A DNA stretch of 64,000 nucleotides from JALOLG01 sp963776935 (GTDB taxonomy: Bacteria; Actinomycetota; Acidimicrobiia; Acidimicrobiales; Ilumatobacteraceae): the NCBI GenBank assembly GCA_963776935.1, contig CAVZOP010000001.1, positions 620,001-684,000 of the forward strand, written 5' to 3'. Shown here in pieces: positions 28,083-38,800 of the stretch. Under the pieces are notes generated by a model that was given only the letters and a program-made list of their open reading frames with translations, searched no databases and was not told the origin of the DNA. The stretch's first letter is position 1, and each line of letters starts with the position of its first letter. Made by a program: the position numbers and the translations under genes.

Positions 28083-29818
28083 CTACGTGGCGATGATGGC
28101 GGCGCTGCAGCCGGGCAGGGTGACCGCGTCCTCGGCGACGGTCACCTCGTCATCGGTCGCCAGCAACAGCCGCCCGACGTACGGCATCGTCACGGGCGCG
28201 GCGCCGAAGTTGACGGCGATGACGGTGGCCCCGCGACGCACGACGAACCAGCGGGCGTCTTCGTCGTACTCGCAGGTGGTGCTGGCGAAGCGCGGGTCGG
28301 TGAGGTCAGCGTTCTCCCGGCGGAGTCGCGCCAGCTCCCGGTACAGCGACAGCAACCGCGCGTGCTCACCCTCGAGCGGTTCCGACCAGTCCAGCTTGGA
28401 ACGGGCGAACGTCGATGGCGCTTGGGGGTCGGGCACGTCGGACGGGTCCCATCCCATCCGAGCGAACTCCTCGATCCGCCCGCGGGACGTCTGCTCGGCG
28501 AGCTCCGGGTCGGGATGCGACGTGAAGAACTGCCACGGCGTCGTGGCCCCCCATTCCTCGCCCATGAACAGCATCGGGGTGAACGGTCCGGCGAGCGTGA
28601 GGACGGCCGCGATGGCGAGCCGGCGGGTGTCGACCAAGGCGGAGAGCCGATCGCCGACCGCCCGGTTGCCGATCTGGTCGTGGTTCTGGTCGGCGACGAC
28701 GAGCCGCCAGGTCGGCACGTGCTCGGTCTCGATCGGATGTCCGTGCACACGACCTCGGAAGGAGGAGTAGGTGCCGTCGAGGGAGAACCCGTTCGTCAGG
28801 ACCTTGGCGAGGGCCTCCAGGTGCTGGTAGTCGGCGTAGTAGCCGGACGACTCGCCGGTCAGCGCGACATGCACTGCGTGGTGGAAGTCGTCGCTCCACT
28901 GGGCGTGCAGCCCGTAGCCGCCGGCCTCCCTCGGCATGATCAGCGTCGGATCGTTGAGATCGGACTCGGCGATCAGCGTGAGCGGGCGTCCGAGGAACGC
29001 CGCAAGGGCGTCGGTCTCGTCGGCCAGCTCCTGCAGGATGTGAACCGGCGACGTGTCGACGAGTGCGTGCACGGCGTCGAGGCGCAGGCCGTCGACGTGG
29101 TAGTCGCCCATCCACATCGCGGCGTTGTCGAGGATGAAGCGGCGGACCTCGATCGAGTCGAGGTTGATCGAGGGCCCCCACGTGGTCGAGGGCTCATCGT
29201 GGAGGTACGGCCCGAACCGGGGCAGGTGGTCGCCGCCCGGCCCGAGGTGGTTGTACACGACGTCCTGGATGACTGCCAGGCCGTGGCCGTGGCAGGCGTC
29301 GACGAATCGGAGGTAGGCGTCCGGACCGCCGTAACTGTCGTCGACGGCGTACCAGAGCACGCCGTCGTACCCCCAGTTGCGGTTGCCGTTGAAGCCGTTG
29401 ACGGGCAGCAGCTCGACGAAGTCGACGCCGAGGTCGACCAGGTGGTCGAGCTTGTCGACGGCGGCGTCGAGCGTGCCGTCGGGGGTGAACGTCCCGACGT
29501 GCAGCTCGTAGATCACGCCGCCGGCGAGCTGCCGTCCGGTCCAGCGCGAGTCGGTCCACGCGAACCGTGACGGGTCGAAACCGCGGGAGAGCGCGTGGAC
29601 GCCGTGCGGCTGGCAGCGCGAACGCGGGTCGGGCAACGGGTTCGGGTCGTCATCGAGGAGGAAGCCGTAGTCGGAATCAGGCGTCGCGGCGATGTCGTCG
29701 ACGCGCCACCAGCCGCCGTTCTCAACGGTCATCGGATGGATGTGCACCGTCGACCACGACACGCACGTTCGCCGCCAGCGGCGCCCACACCGCGTAACGT
29801 CCCGGGGTTCATCGTCAC
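28083..29818 (-). CDS. treZ: Malto-oligosyltrehalose trehalohydrolase, two N-terminal frameshifts
   Basis: GH13 enzyme that releases trehalose from maltooligosyl-trehalose. Motifs run in order: VIQDVVYNHLGPGGDHL, VDGLRLDAVHALVDTSP (nucleophile Asp in RLDA), TLIAESDLNDPTL (acid/base Glu), and ADQNHDQIGNRAVGD. The first 50 residues need two corrections, at about 29801 and 29743, to give YAVWAPLAANVRVVVDG; after that the protein is intact. The corrected length of 577 residues matches the family. The GTG at 29818 overlaps the treY stop (GTGA). Third gene of glgX-treY-treZ. Confidence 0.9.
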
Positions 29819-32153
29819 CGGGCCGGTGCCAGCAGGGCGACGGGATAGCGGTCGAGCAGGTCGGCGAGGTGCACCGTGCCGCCGTCGAGCTGGCGCCCGG
29901 TGATGACGTCGACGACCGGTCGGCCGGCGAACACGATCGTCGTGTCGCCCCAGCCGCCCCGCTCGGTCCAGCCCGATCGGAAGTCGGGTGGCGACCGTGA
30001 CGGCCTCACCACGGTCGAACACGACGGCGTGGCGGGCGGCCGGAGCCGTACGCGGGGACCGGTGCGTAGCGACTGAACAGCTCGGGACGGTCGCGCCGCA
30101 GACGCAGCGCCCGCGACGTCACGAGCAACTTGGCGGCGCCGGTCTCGTCGATGGCGGGGAGGGTGCCGTGCGCCAGATCGGCCAGCAGCCGACGCCGCAG
30201 CTCGAAGTCGACCGGGCGACGGTTGTCGGGGTCGACGAGCGACATCTCCCACAGCTCGCTGCCCTGGTAGACGTCGGGGACGCCGGGCGCGGTCAGCTGG
30301 ATCAGCTTGGCCGACAGCGAGTTCGATCCAGCCCGGCATGGTGATCGTGCTCGAGCAGCTCACCGATCAGTCGCGCCGACCGCAGGGTCGTCGAAGGCGC
30401 TGTCGACGAGCGTCGTGCATCCGGCGCTCGAAGTCCTCGTCCGGGTCGATCCAACGTGGTCGAGGTCCCCGCCTCGCGCGCCGCCTTCTCGGCGTACGCG
30501 TGCAGCCGTTCGCGCGACGCCGGCCACGCACCGATGATCGCCTGCCACAGAAGCTGCTCGAGCGGGCCGTCGCCGAGCGGGGCCGCGTCGCGGAGCGCCG
30601 TCGAGCGTCCGCTCCCACTCGTCGGGGATCTCGGCGAGCACGCTGATGCGGGCGCGGACGTCCTCGCCGCGCTTGGTGTCGTGGGTCGACAGCGTGGTCA
30701 TCGACGTCGGGAAGCTGGCCTGGCGCAACTGCTGGCGGCGGTGGAACTCGTCGACGTCGATCGAGAACTCGGCGGGGTCGGCGCCCACCTCGGTGAGCGA
30801 GCCGAGCCGGCTGTACCGGTAGAACGCGGTGTCCTCGACGCCCTTGGCCATGACCATGCCCGACGTCTGCTGGAACCGGACGCGCGGCCGGGTGCGCCGC
30901 GTCGGCGAGCACGGCGACGACGGCGTCGACGGTGTCGACAGCTCCGGGCGCTGGTGCCGCTTGGCCGAGCGCGCCGCCGTCGTGCAGGTGCTCGATGCCG
31001 AGCGGGAGGTAGGAGCGGTACACGGGAAAGCAGGCGAGCAGCTCGGCGACGGCGTCCTCGGCAGATCGGCGACGTCCTGGAGCCGACACGGCCGGCCGTC
31101 GCGAGGTCGCGGTCGACCGCAGCACCTCCGACCGCAGGATGCCGTCGGCGATCTCCCGCTTCGTGTCGTGGATCAGTCGCCGCCCACGACACCGGCCTGG
31201 CGGCGCCGCGCAGGCGGGCGTCGAGGGCGATCGAGGGCCGACCTGGCCCGACGGGTCGACGAGGATCCGGTCGATGTCGGCGAGGGCGTCGTAACCGGTG
31301 GTGCCGGCCGTGGCCCATGACGGCGGCAGCTGCTCGTCGCCTTCGAGGATCTTCTCGACCAGCACGTACGCGCCGCCGGTGGCCGCGGCGAGCGCGTCGA
31401 GGTAGCCGCCGGGGTCGGCCAGCCCGTCCGGATGGTCCACCCGCAGCCCGTCGGCGAGTGCCGTCGCCGGATCCAGCGCACGATCTCGGCGTGCGACTCG
31501 TCGAACACCCACTGGCACCTCGACCCGGATGCCGGCCAGGGTGTTGACGGCGAAGAACCGGCGGTAGTTCAGCTCGGCGTCGGCGCGGCGCCAGTTGATC
31601 AGCTCGTAGTGCTGGCGGGCGTGCACCTCGGCTGGCGACGCGTCCGTCGTCGGCCGTACCCGGGCGCCAGCGGGAAGCGGTGGTCGTGGTAGCAGCAGCT
31701 CGCCGTCGACGACGTGGAGCTCGGGCTCGGGCTCGTCGCCGAGCACCGGGATCCGGACCTTGCCGCCGCCGAACTCCCAGTCGACGTCGAACGCCTCGGC
31801 GTACCGCGGACGCACGGCCGTGGGTGAGCAGGTCGCGCCACCACACGCTCTCCATCGGCGTGGCCACCCCGACGTGGTTGGGCACGATGTCGACGAGCAG
31901 CCCGAGCCCGAGCTCGCGGGCGGCCTTGGACGCCGGCGTCGAGCCCCTCGGGGCCACCGCGGGCCGGGTCGACCGACGAGTGGTCGATGACGTCGTAGCC
32001 GTGGTCCGAGCCGCGCTTCGGCCTTGAGGATCGGCGAGAGGTACATCCAGTCGGCGCCCGAGATCGTGGACGTAGTCGGCGACGGCGGCCGCCGCGGTGA
32101 GGTCGAACTCCTCGCTGGATCTGCAGCCGGTACGTCGATCTCGGGATCCGCAT
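29815..32153 (-). pseudogene. treY: Malto-oligosyltrehalose synthase, many frameshifts
   Basis: Isomerises the terminal alpha-1,4 link of maltodextrin to alpha,alpha-1,1, making the substrate of TreZ. Fragments from all three frames reassemble the family sequence: MRIPRSTYRLQIQ, then ADWMYLSPILKAEA, LLVDIVPNHVGVATPMESVW, FDVDWEFGGGKVRIPVLGDE, LADGLRVDHPDGLADPGGYL, VEKILEGDEQLPPSW, MAKGVEDTAFYRYSRLGSL and STHDTKRGEDVRARISVLAE. More than ten single-base changes are needed over about 2.3 kb, most of them extra bases (for example near 32112, 32066, 32015, 31935, 31806). The reassembled length, near 779 codons, is normal. As written it could not give a product. Either the gene is dead or this stretch is poorly sequenced; conserved residues between breaks favour the latter. 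Confidence 0.85.
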
Positions 32154-34373
32154 CAGCCGCCCTTCGATCGCGCCGCCGATGGCACTCGCCGTCTGGGCGC
32201 CGGCGTGCGACGCGAGCGATGCGGCGACGGAGTGATCCGGCTCGACGGCCGGACTGGTGAACGCCCGGAGGACGACGAGCGCCTTGGCGGTCACGGCGAT
32301 GGTCTGGCCGGCCTTCACGGGTTCGCCGTCGGCCCCGGCGCCGGCGGTGTCGACGACCGTCTCCCACTGCGCCGAGTACTCCTCGGGCGGCAGCGTGAAG
32401 TCGACACTGTCGTCGTGGGCGTTGAAGTACAGGATGAAGCTCAGGTCGGTGATCCGCTCGCCCCGGGCGTCGCGGCCGCGGATCCCCTGGCCGTTGAGGA
32501 AGACGCCGATCGCCCGACCGAATCCCGGCGTCCCAGTCGTCGGGCACCATCTCGTCGCCGGCGGGCGTGAGCCACACGATGTCGGGCAGCGCCTCACCCT
32601 CACCACGCCGCACCGGTCGCCCGTCGAAGAACCGCGCCCGGCGGAACGTCGGGTGCTGGCTTGCGCAGCCGGGCGATCGCGGCGACGAACTCGATCAGCG
32701 GCGTGTCGGCGCCGTCCCAGCGCACCCACGACAGCTCGGAGTCCTGGGCGTAGGTGTTGTTGTTGCCCTGCTGGGTCCGGCCCAGCTCGTCGCCGTGGAG
32801 CACCATCGGCACCCCCTGCGACAGCAGCAACGTGGCGAGGAAGTTCCGCTGCTGGCGGGCCCGCAGGGTCAGCACCGCGGGGTCGTCGGTGGGCCCTCGA
32901 CGCCGCAGTTCCACGACCGGTTGTGCGATTCGCCGTCGTTGTTGCCCTCGCCGTTGGCGTCGTTGTGCTTCTCGTTGTAGGAGACGAGGTCGGCGAGCGT
33001 GAAGCCGTCGTGGGCGGTGACGAAGTTGATCGAGGCGACCGGGCGCCGGCCGTCGTGCTCGTAGAGGTCGGCCGATCCGGTGAACCGCGACGCGAACTCG
33101 CCGAGCGTCGCCGACTCGCCCCGCCAGAAGTCGCGGACGGTGTCGCGGTACTTGCCGTTCCACTCGGTCCACTGCGGCGGGAAGTTGCCGACCTGGTAGC
33201 CGCCGGGGCCGATGTCCCACGGCTCGGCGATCAGCTTCACCTGCGAGATCGTCGGATCCTGCTGCACCAGCTCGAAGAACGTCGACAGCTTGTCGACGTC
33301 GTAGAACTCACGCGCCAGTGCCGAGGCGAGATCGAAGCGGAACCCGTCGACGTGCATCTCGGTGCACCCAGTACCGCAGCGAGTCCATGATGAGCTGCAG
33401 CGAATGGGGATGGCGCACGTTGAGCGAGTTCCCGGTGCCGGTGTAGTCCATGTAGTACTGCAAGCTCGTCGTCGACGAGGCGGTAGTACGCCTCGTTGTC
33501 GATGCCCTTGAAGCTCAGCGTCGGACCGAGGTGGTTGCCTTCGGCGGTGTGGTTGTAGACGACGTCGAGGATGACTTCGATCCCGGCGTCGTGCAACGAG
33601 CGCACCATCCCCTTGAACTCCTGCACCTGCTGGCCGAACTGACCGGTCGCCGAGTACCCGTTGTGCGGCGCGAAGAAGCCGATCGTGTTGTAGCCCCAGT
33701 AGTTGCGCAGCCCCTTGTCGAGCAGCGACGTTGTCGTGCACGAACTGGTGCACCGGCATCAGCTCGATGGCGGTGGCGCCGATGCGCTGATAGTGCTCGA
33801 TCATCGCCGGGTGGGCGAGGGCGGCGTACGAGCCACGCTGCGTCCTCCGGGACGTTCGGATTGAGCTGGGTGAGACCCTTGACGTGGGCCTCGTAGATCA
33901 CCGACTCGGCGTACGGAATGCGCGGATGGCGGTCGCCGGCCCAGTCGAAGAACGGGTTGATGACGACGCCCAACATCATGTGCGCGGCGGAGTCGTCGTC
34001 GTTGACCGAGTTCGGGTCGCCGAACTCGTACGAGAACAACGAGGGATCCCAGTCGATGTCGCCGCACGTGGCCTTGGCGTAGGGGTCGAGCAGCAGCTTG
34101 TTCGGGTTGGCCCGCTGTCCCGGCGGCGGGGTCGTAGGGACCGTGGACGCGGTACCCGTAGCGCTGGCCGGGCTGCACCTGCGGGAGGTAGCAGTGCCAC
34201 ACGTAGGCGTCGACGTCGTGCAGTTCGATGCGCGTCTCGACCCGGTCGTCGTCGAACAGGCACAGCTCGACCCGCTCCGCCGACTCACTGAACAGCGCGA
34301 AGTTCGTCCCGCTGCCGTCGAACGTGGCGCCGAGGGGGTACGCCGATCCCGGCCAGGTCTCCATGCGCCTCAT
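32153..34373 (-). pseudogene. glgX: Glycogen debranching enzyme GlgX/TreX, nine frameshifts
   Basis: Isoamylase-type GH13 enzyme that removes alpha-1,6 branches and feeds TreY. It begins MRRMETWPGSAYPLGATFDG (an ATG at 34364 is also possible). CBM48-like N-terminus: TNFALFSESAERVELCLFDD. Catalytic pieces: VDGFRFDLASALAREFYDV (Asp), KLIAEPWDIGPGGYQVGNFP (Glu) and NFVTAHDGFTLADLVSYNEK. Breaks at about 34126, 33845, 33730, 33463, 33365, 32895, 32658, 32525 and 32160; eight are extra bases and one (32895) is a missing base. The corrected end, EGG then TGA at 32153, overlaps the treY start (TGATG). Same two interpretations as for treY. Confidence 0.85.
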
Positions 34374-34412
34374 CGTGCCTTGTCCAGTCGCACAAAGCAC
34401 CGCCTGGTCGGT

Positions 34413-35116
34413 TCAGCCCTTGACCACGACCTCGTCGAGTACGGCGCTCATCCCGCCCAGGATGAAGTCCATGTCGAACAGGTTCGGGGCGTCGTTGTTC
34501 ATGTCGTCCCACTCCTTGGCGGCCATCGTGACGTCGAACGCGGCGCGATCCTGGAACCAGCACTCCGAGAACCCGTCGAACTCGGGCATCCGGTCGCCGA
34601 CTTGTTCGACGACGTGATTCTGCACGTAGCGATCGATGCCGGGCACCTTGACGCCGTAGGCCCCGCCGTGCGTGCGCGTCCAGTACTCGTGGGCTTCTCG
34701 GACACGCCCCGGGTCGGCGCGGATCTCGTCCTTGAAGCGCACGATCCAGACCGCCTTGAACGGTCCCATCGGGCCGTCGATGATCGTCCGCTCGTCCACC
34801 GGGCGCTCATACCGGCCATCCAGTCGACGTCGAACAGGTCGCCGCCGTCGGCCGCCAGGGCAGCCCACTCGGGCGTCGCCAGGGACGTCTCGAACGCCTG
34901 GCGGTCGGCGAACCACGCGCACGCGTACCCGTCGAAGGCCGGACGGGCGTCGTTCGGGCCGAGCAGTCCGAGCGTCTCGGTGGAGTGGCTCTGCACGTAA
35001 CGCTCGATCCCGGGCACCGCCGCGCCGAGTGCGCCGTGCCGACCGATCCAGTGGGCCCGACCGTCCTGCTTGGCCGTGCCGGGCGGGAAGCGTCCGATCC
35101 AGGCAACCTTGTACAT
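34413..35116 (-). CDS. Double EthD-like (dimeric alpha/beta barrel) protein, one frameshift
   Basis: Two repeats of about 110 residues. The first begins MYKVAWIGRFPPGTAKQDGR and holds VPGIERYVQSHSTET, FDGYACAWFADRQAFETSLA. The second begins GPFKAVWIVRFKDEIRADP and holds VPGIDRYVQNHVVEQ, FDGFSECWFQDRAAFDVTMA. The repeats are alike, so the gene arose by duplication. One base is missing near 34808, in a C run. EthD-type proteins assist ether or aromatic degradation by unknown means; the substrate is unknown. TACGAT (35128-35123), 6 nt from the ATG at 35116, gives a leaderless start. It lies between the glycogen operon and the M16 peptidase gene. Confidence 0.7.
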
Positions 35117-35157
35117 GTAGCGATCGTATACGATCGGGCGCTGGCCGCGATCCGCCG

Positions 35158-38058
35158 TCAGCGCGGCACCACGGTGATCTCGATGTACTGCTCGGCAGGT
35201 AGATAATCGGCGACGAACCGGCGGACATCGTCGATCGTCAGCTCGCTGAGGGCGAGACCCTGGTCGGCGAAGTCCTCGAGCTCGACGACGCCTTCGACCT
35301 CGGCCGAGAGGATCTCTTCGACCAGTTGGGAGTCGCTGTACAGCTCGATGTCGCGTTGCACCTGTCCGACGGCAGTGTCGAACTCGGCGTCGGACGGCCC
35401 GTCGGTGCTCAACGCGCCGATGTCGTCCTGGACGAACCCGGCGATCGAACCGATCCGATCGGGCGCACCGGTGACCGACACGTAGGTCTCGACCACCGGG
35501 TCGGGATCGCCGTAGATCGCGACCGCCGCGAACGGCGAGTACGACTCTCCCAGCGCCTCGCGGATGTCGTCGGTCAGGCGCGTCGTGAGCAGCTGCGTGA
35601 CGACCGCCGCCGCCGCCACGTCGATCGGATCGATCGACTCGACGGGCACCGTGTACAGCAGGTGGAGAGCACCCTGGGCGCCGGTGCCGGCCTCGACCGT
35701 GCGCTCGACGACCCCTGGCGGGGGCGGCGCCTCGACATCCACGAACTCCTCGGTCCGGCCGGTGCCAGGCAGCGTGCCGACGTACCGGCGGGCGAGATCG
35801 ACGAACTCGTCCTCGTCGAAGTCGCCGGAGAACGCGAAGACCCAGTCGCTGGCATCGCCGAACCGGTCGCGCCAAACGCGCTCGACACCCTCCGTGTCGA
35901 TCGTCGCGAACTCCTCCGGCGACGGGAGGTACTGCAGGCGCACCTCGTCGCCGTACCGCTCCTCGTACAGCGCCACGAAGCCAGCGATGTCGGGATCGCT
36001 CGCCGGGTCCTCGACGAGCGGCCGGTAGGTGCTGGCGACGTTGTCGAGCGCCACCGCATCGACCCGCGGCTCGGTCATCAGGAGGTGCACGAGCTGGAAC
36101 AGGACCTCGAGGTCGGGCGTCCCGGCGCGACCCGACAGACCCTCCGTGTACGGACCGATCGCTCCCGTCACGAACACGTCGTTGTCGGCGAGATACCGGT
36201 CGAGCTCGATCGCGCCGAGGTCGCCGACGCCGCTCGACGTCACGACCTCACCGGCGAGGACGGCGTCGACCACGTCGGCATCGGCGAGCAGTGAGGACCC
36301 GCCGAGGCTGCGCCCGCCGAATGCCACATCGCCGTCGCTGATGTCGGTGACGTTGTAGATCACCGTCGCCCCGTTCGGGAACACCAGGCGGGTCGGTTCG
36401 AGGAACGCCCACGCGGCCTCCGTCAGCGAGTCCGTCGACGACTCGACCACCGGCTCGGGCCGAGCCATCAGCTCCGCCGCGGCGACCTCCTCCTCACCGC
36501 GCGGCTCCAGCTCACGGTCGCCGAGCACCGCGATCGTGGCGAGCAGATCGGCCGCCGCGGGCAGCGCTTCGTCGGCCGGTCCGGCGACGAGGACGTGGGG
36601 CGCCGTCGCCGCCCATCGCTCGCGGAACCGCTCGGCGACGAGTTCGGGCGTGACGCCGTCGAGGATCACGGTCAGCACGTCGAGCTCCGTCGCCGCGTCC
36701 GGGATCGGCCAGTCGACGAGGAAGTTGGCGACGTACAGCTCGGCATACTCGACGTCCTGGACGGTCGAACGGGACTCGTACGCCGACTCGGCCAGCGTGC
36801 GGTGCCCGGCCACGATGCGACTGATCTCGTTGGCGCCGAAGCCGTGGCGGACGACTCGCTCCATCTCGTCGAGGATCGCCTGCAGCGTGTCCGGCACCCC
36901 GCCCGGCGAGGTCTCGGCGAGCACGCTTGGCGCGTCGAGGCTCCTGACGTGGCTGTTCGAGTCGACGGACGCGGCGGTAAAGGCGGTCCCGCCGGCACTG
37001 AGGTCGGACGACAGCCGGTCGGCGATCCCCTGGAACGCGATCCCGTCGAGGAGCTCGTCGCGCCAGGCCCCGGTGGTGCCCCGTTCCGCGGCCGGCACCG
37101 GCAACGTCACCTCGACGAACGCCGAGGGTTGGTCGGGATCGGCGTGGACTTCGACCGCTGGCTGCGTGTCCGACGCGAACGTGAGGTCGGGGACCGTTGC
37201 CGGCTCCCCGCGCGCCGATAGCGGCTCGAAGCGCTCGACGATCGCCTCCTCGATGTCGTCGACGTCGATGTCTCCGACGACGATCAGTGCCGCGTTGTCG
37301 GGGCGGTACCACTGGTCGTAGAAGCGCCGGAGCGGCTCGGCGGTCATCGACTCGATCGCTTCCGACGTGCCGATCGGGTCGCGGCCCTCGTAGCCGCTGC
37401 CGGTGAGGAACAGGCGCTCGATGGCGTCGAACAGCCGACCCTGCGAGGTCTGCTCGGAACCGCGCCACTCGTCGAGCACGACGCCCCGCTCCTGCTCCAC
37501 CGCGGTCGGGTCGAGCGTCGCTGCCGACAACCACTGGGTCAGCACGTCGAGCCCGGTGGCGACGACATCGTCGTCGTCGGTGGGCATCGAGAGCATGTAG
37601 ATCGTCTCGTCGTAGCTCGTGGACGCGTTGATGTCGGCGCCGAACTCGGAACCGAACCCGCGCAACACGTCGATCAGCTCGTTCTCGGGGAACTGCTCGG
37701 TGCCGTTGAACAGCATGTGCTCGAGGAAGTGGGCGACCCCTGACTGGTCGGGCTCCTCGTTCGCCGAGCCGGCGTCGACGACGAGCCGCAGCTCGACCTG
37801 GCCGCCGGGGCTGTCGTTCTCCCTGATGTAGTACGTGAGCCCGTTGGCCAGCGTGCCGATGGTGACATCGGGGTCATCGGGGACGGGGGCGGCCTCGTCG
37901 AGGACGACCACCGGCCCGCCCGACCCGTCGGACTCCTGTGCGTCCTGCGTGACGACATCGGGCTCGGCGGCGCAACCGGCGACCGCCGCGAGGACTGCGG
38001 CGACGAGTGCGAGGGCGCCCGACGTACCCCCCGACGCCACGCCCGTCCGTCCAGCCAC
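35158..38058 (-). CDS. M16 (pitrilysin/insulinase) zinc metallopeptidase lipoprotein
   Basis: 966 residues in one clean frame. The N-terminus has a signal with lipobox (AAVLAAVAGCAAE), then an N-terminal M16 domain with the inverted zinc motif GVAHFLEHMLFNGTEQFPEN (His-x2-Glu-His) and the RGFGSEFGADINASTSYDET segment. Three further M16-type domains follow (for example EPLRRFYDQWYRPDNAALIV, then VWRDRFGDASDWVFAFSGDF), the last lacking the zinc motif. It would degrade peptides at the outer surface. Similar lipid-anchored pitrilysins occur in Acidimicrobiia. The start follows only 23 nt after the end of the siroheme gene on the same strand, so co-transcription is possible. Confidence 0.88.
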   Translation of the reverse strand: MAGRTGVASGGTSGALALVAAVLAAVAGCAAEPDVVTQDAQESDGSGGPVVVLDEAAPVPDDPDVTIGTLANGLTYYIRENDSPGGQVELRLVVDAGSANEEPDQSGVAHFLEHMLFNGTEQFPENELIDVLRGFGSEFGADINASTSYDETIYMLSMPTDDDDVVATGLDVLTQWLSAATLDPTAVEQERGVVLDEWRGSEQTSQGRLFDAIERLFLTGSGYEGRDPIGTSEAIESMTAEPLRRFYDQWYRPDNAALIVVGDIDVDDIEEAIVERFEPLSARGEPATVPDLTFASDTQPAVEVHADPDQPSAFVEVTLPVPAAERGTTGAWRDELLDGIAFQGIADRLSSDLSAGGTAFTAASVDSNSHVRSLDAPSVLAETSPGGVPDTLQAILDEMERVVRHGFGANEISRIVAGHRTLAESAYESRSTVQDVEYAELYVANFLVDWPIPDAATELDVLTVILDGVTPELVAERFRERWAATAPHVLVAGPADEALPAAADLLATIAVLGDRELEPRGEEEVAAAELMARPEPVVESSTDSLTEAAWAFLEPTRLVFPNGATVIYNVTDISDGDVAFGGRSLGGSSLLADADVVDAVLAGEVVTSSGVGDLGAIELDRYLADNDVFVTGAIGPYTEGLSGRAGTPDLEVLFQLVHLLMTEPRVDAVALDNVASTYRPLVEDPASDPDIAGFVALYEERYGDEVRLQYLPSPEEFATIDTEGVERVWRDRFGDASDWVFAFSGDFDEDEFVDLARRYVGTLPGTGRTEEFVDVEAPPPPGVVERTVEAGTGAQGALHLLYTVPVESIDPIDVAAAAVVTQLLTTRLTDDIREALGESYSPFAAVAIYGDPDPVVETYVSVTGAPDRIGSIAGFVQDDIGALSTDGPSDAEFDTAVGQVQRDIELYSDSQLVEEILSAEVEGVVELEDFADQGLALSELTIDDVRRFVADYLPAEQYIEITVVPR

Positions 38059-38081
38059 TGAGCGGAGACTACGTGAGCGAC

Positions 38082-38684
38082 CTACTCGAGCACCGTCGAG
38101 GGTCCGTCCAGTACTGCGTCGATCCGCTCCGACCAGTCGCGATTCTCGGTGGAACCACCGGCGGCCTTGATCGCCGCGCGCTCGGCGGCGAGGTCGTCCG
38201 CCAGCGTGGCGAGCTCGGGCGTGAGCAATGTCGCGATCCGGTCGCGAAGGCGGGCGGCGAGCGCCGGGCTCTTGCCGTCGGTGCTCACGGCCACGCTGAT
38301 CGGGCCACGCCGGGCGATGGCCGGGAGGATGAAGTCACAATCGGCGGGCTGATCGGCGGCGTTGACCCAGATCCCCCTGGCTCGGGCGTCGGCGGCGACG
38401 GCCGCATCGACCGCCTCGACCCCGGTCGCGGTGACGACGAGGCGCACACCGTCGAGGTCGCCGACCTCGTAACGGCGCCGGCGGAGTTCGCCGCCACCGC
38501 CGCCAAGGGGCTGCGCCTCCAGTTGATCGTCGATCTCGGGGGCCACGACGCGGACTTCGGCGCCGGCCGCGACGAGCCCGGCGACCTTCCTGGCGGCGAC
38601 CGGTCCGGCGCCGACGACCAGCACGGTCACGCCGTGGAGATCGAGCGCGACGGGGTACCCGAACGTGACCGCGTGGTCGTTCAT
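38082..38684 (-). CDS. Precorrin-2 dehydrogenase / sirohydrochlorin ferrochelatase (CysG N-terminal type)
   Basis: 200 residues from the ATG at 38684. The Rossmann strand VTVLVVGAGPVAARKVAGLV is followed by the bifunctional CysG-type segment GIWVNAADQPADCDFILPAI and RRGPISVAVSTDGKSPALAA. It oxidises precorrin-2 to sirohydrochlorin and, by family analogy, may insert iron to make siroheme. The methylation step before it is supplied by the methyltransferase domain fused to the sulfite reductase on the other side of the divergent promoter. An upstream in-frame ATG at 38774 would add 30 Cys-rich residues and is less likely. Confidence 0.85.
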   Translation of the reverse strand: MNDHAVTFGYPVALDLHGVTVLVVGAGPVAARKVAGLVAAGAEVRVVAPEIDDQLEAQPLGGGGGELRRRRYEVGDLDGVRLVVTATGVEAVDAAVAADARARGIWVNAADQPADCDFILPAIARRGPISVAVSTDGKSPALAARLRDRIATLLTPELATLADDLAAERAAIKAAGGSTENRDWSERIDAVLDGPSTVLE

Positions 38685-38800
38685 CGGACCAGGATCACAT
38701 GGCGGAGCGAAAAATGAGAGGAAAAGACCACACAGGCAGGGCTTTGTCCGTTCATACCGACAAATTACCAACAAACTTGATCTGGATAGTCAACATTTGA
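38685..38800. promoter_or_regulatory. AT-rich divergent promoter region for the sulfate-reduction genes
   Basis: Much richer in A/T than its surroundings. It holds a 6-bp inverted repeat TTTGTC/GACAAA (38743-38748 and 38759-38764, 10-nt gap) and, reading leftward, a TTGACT -35-like hexamer near 38790 with a TAATTT -10-like hexamer about 19 nt on. A sulfur-responsive regulator is likely by context; none can be named. Confidence 0.45.
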
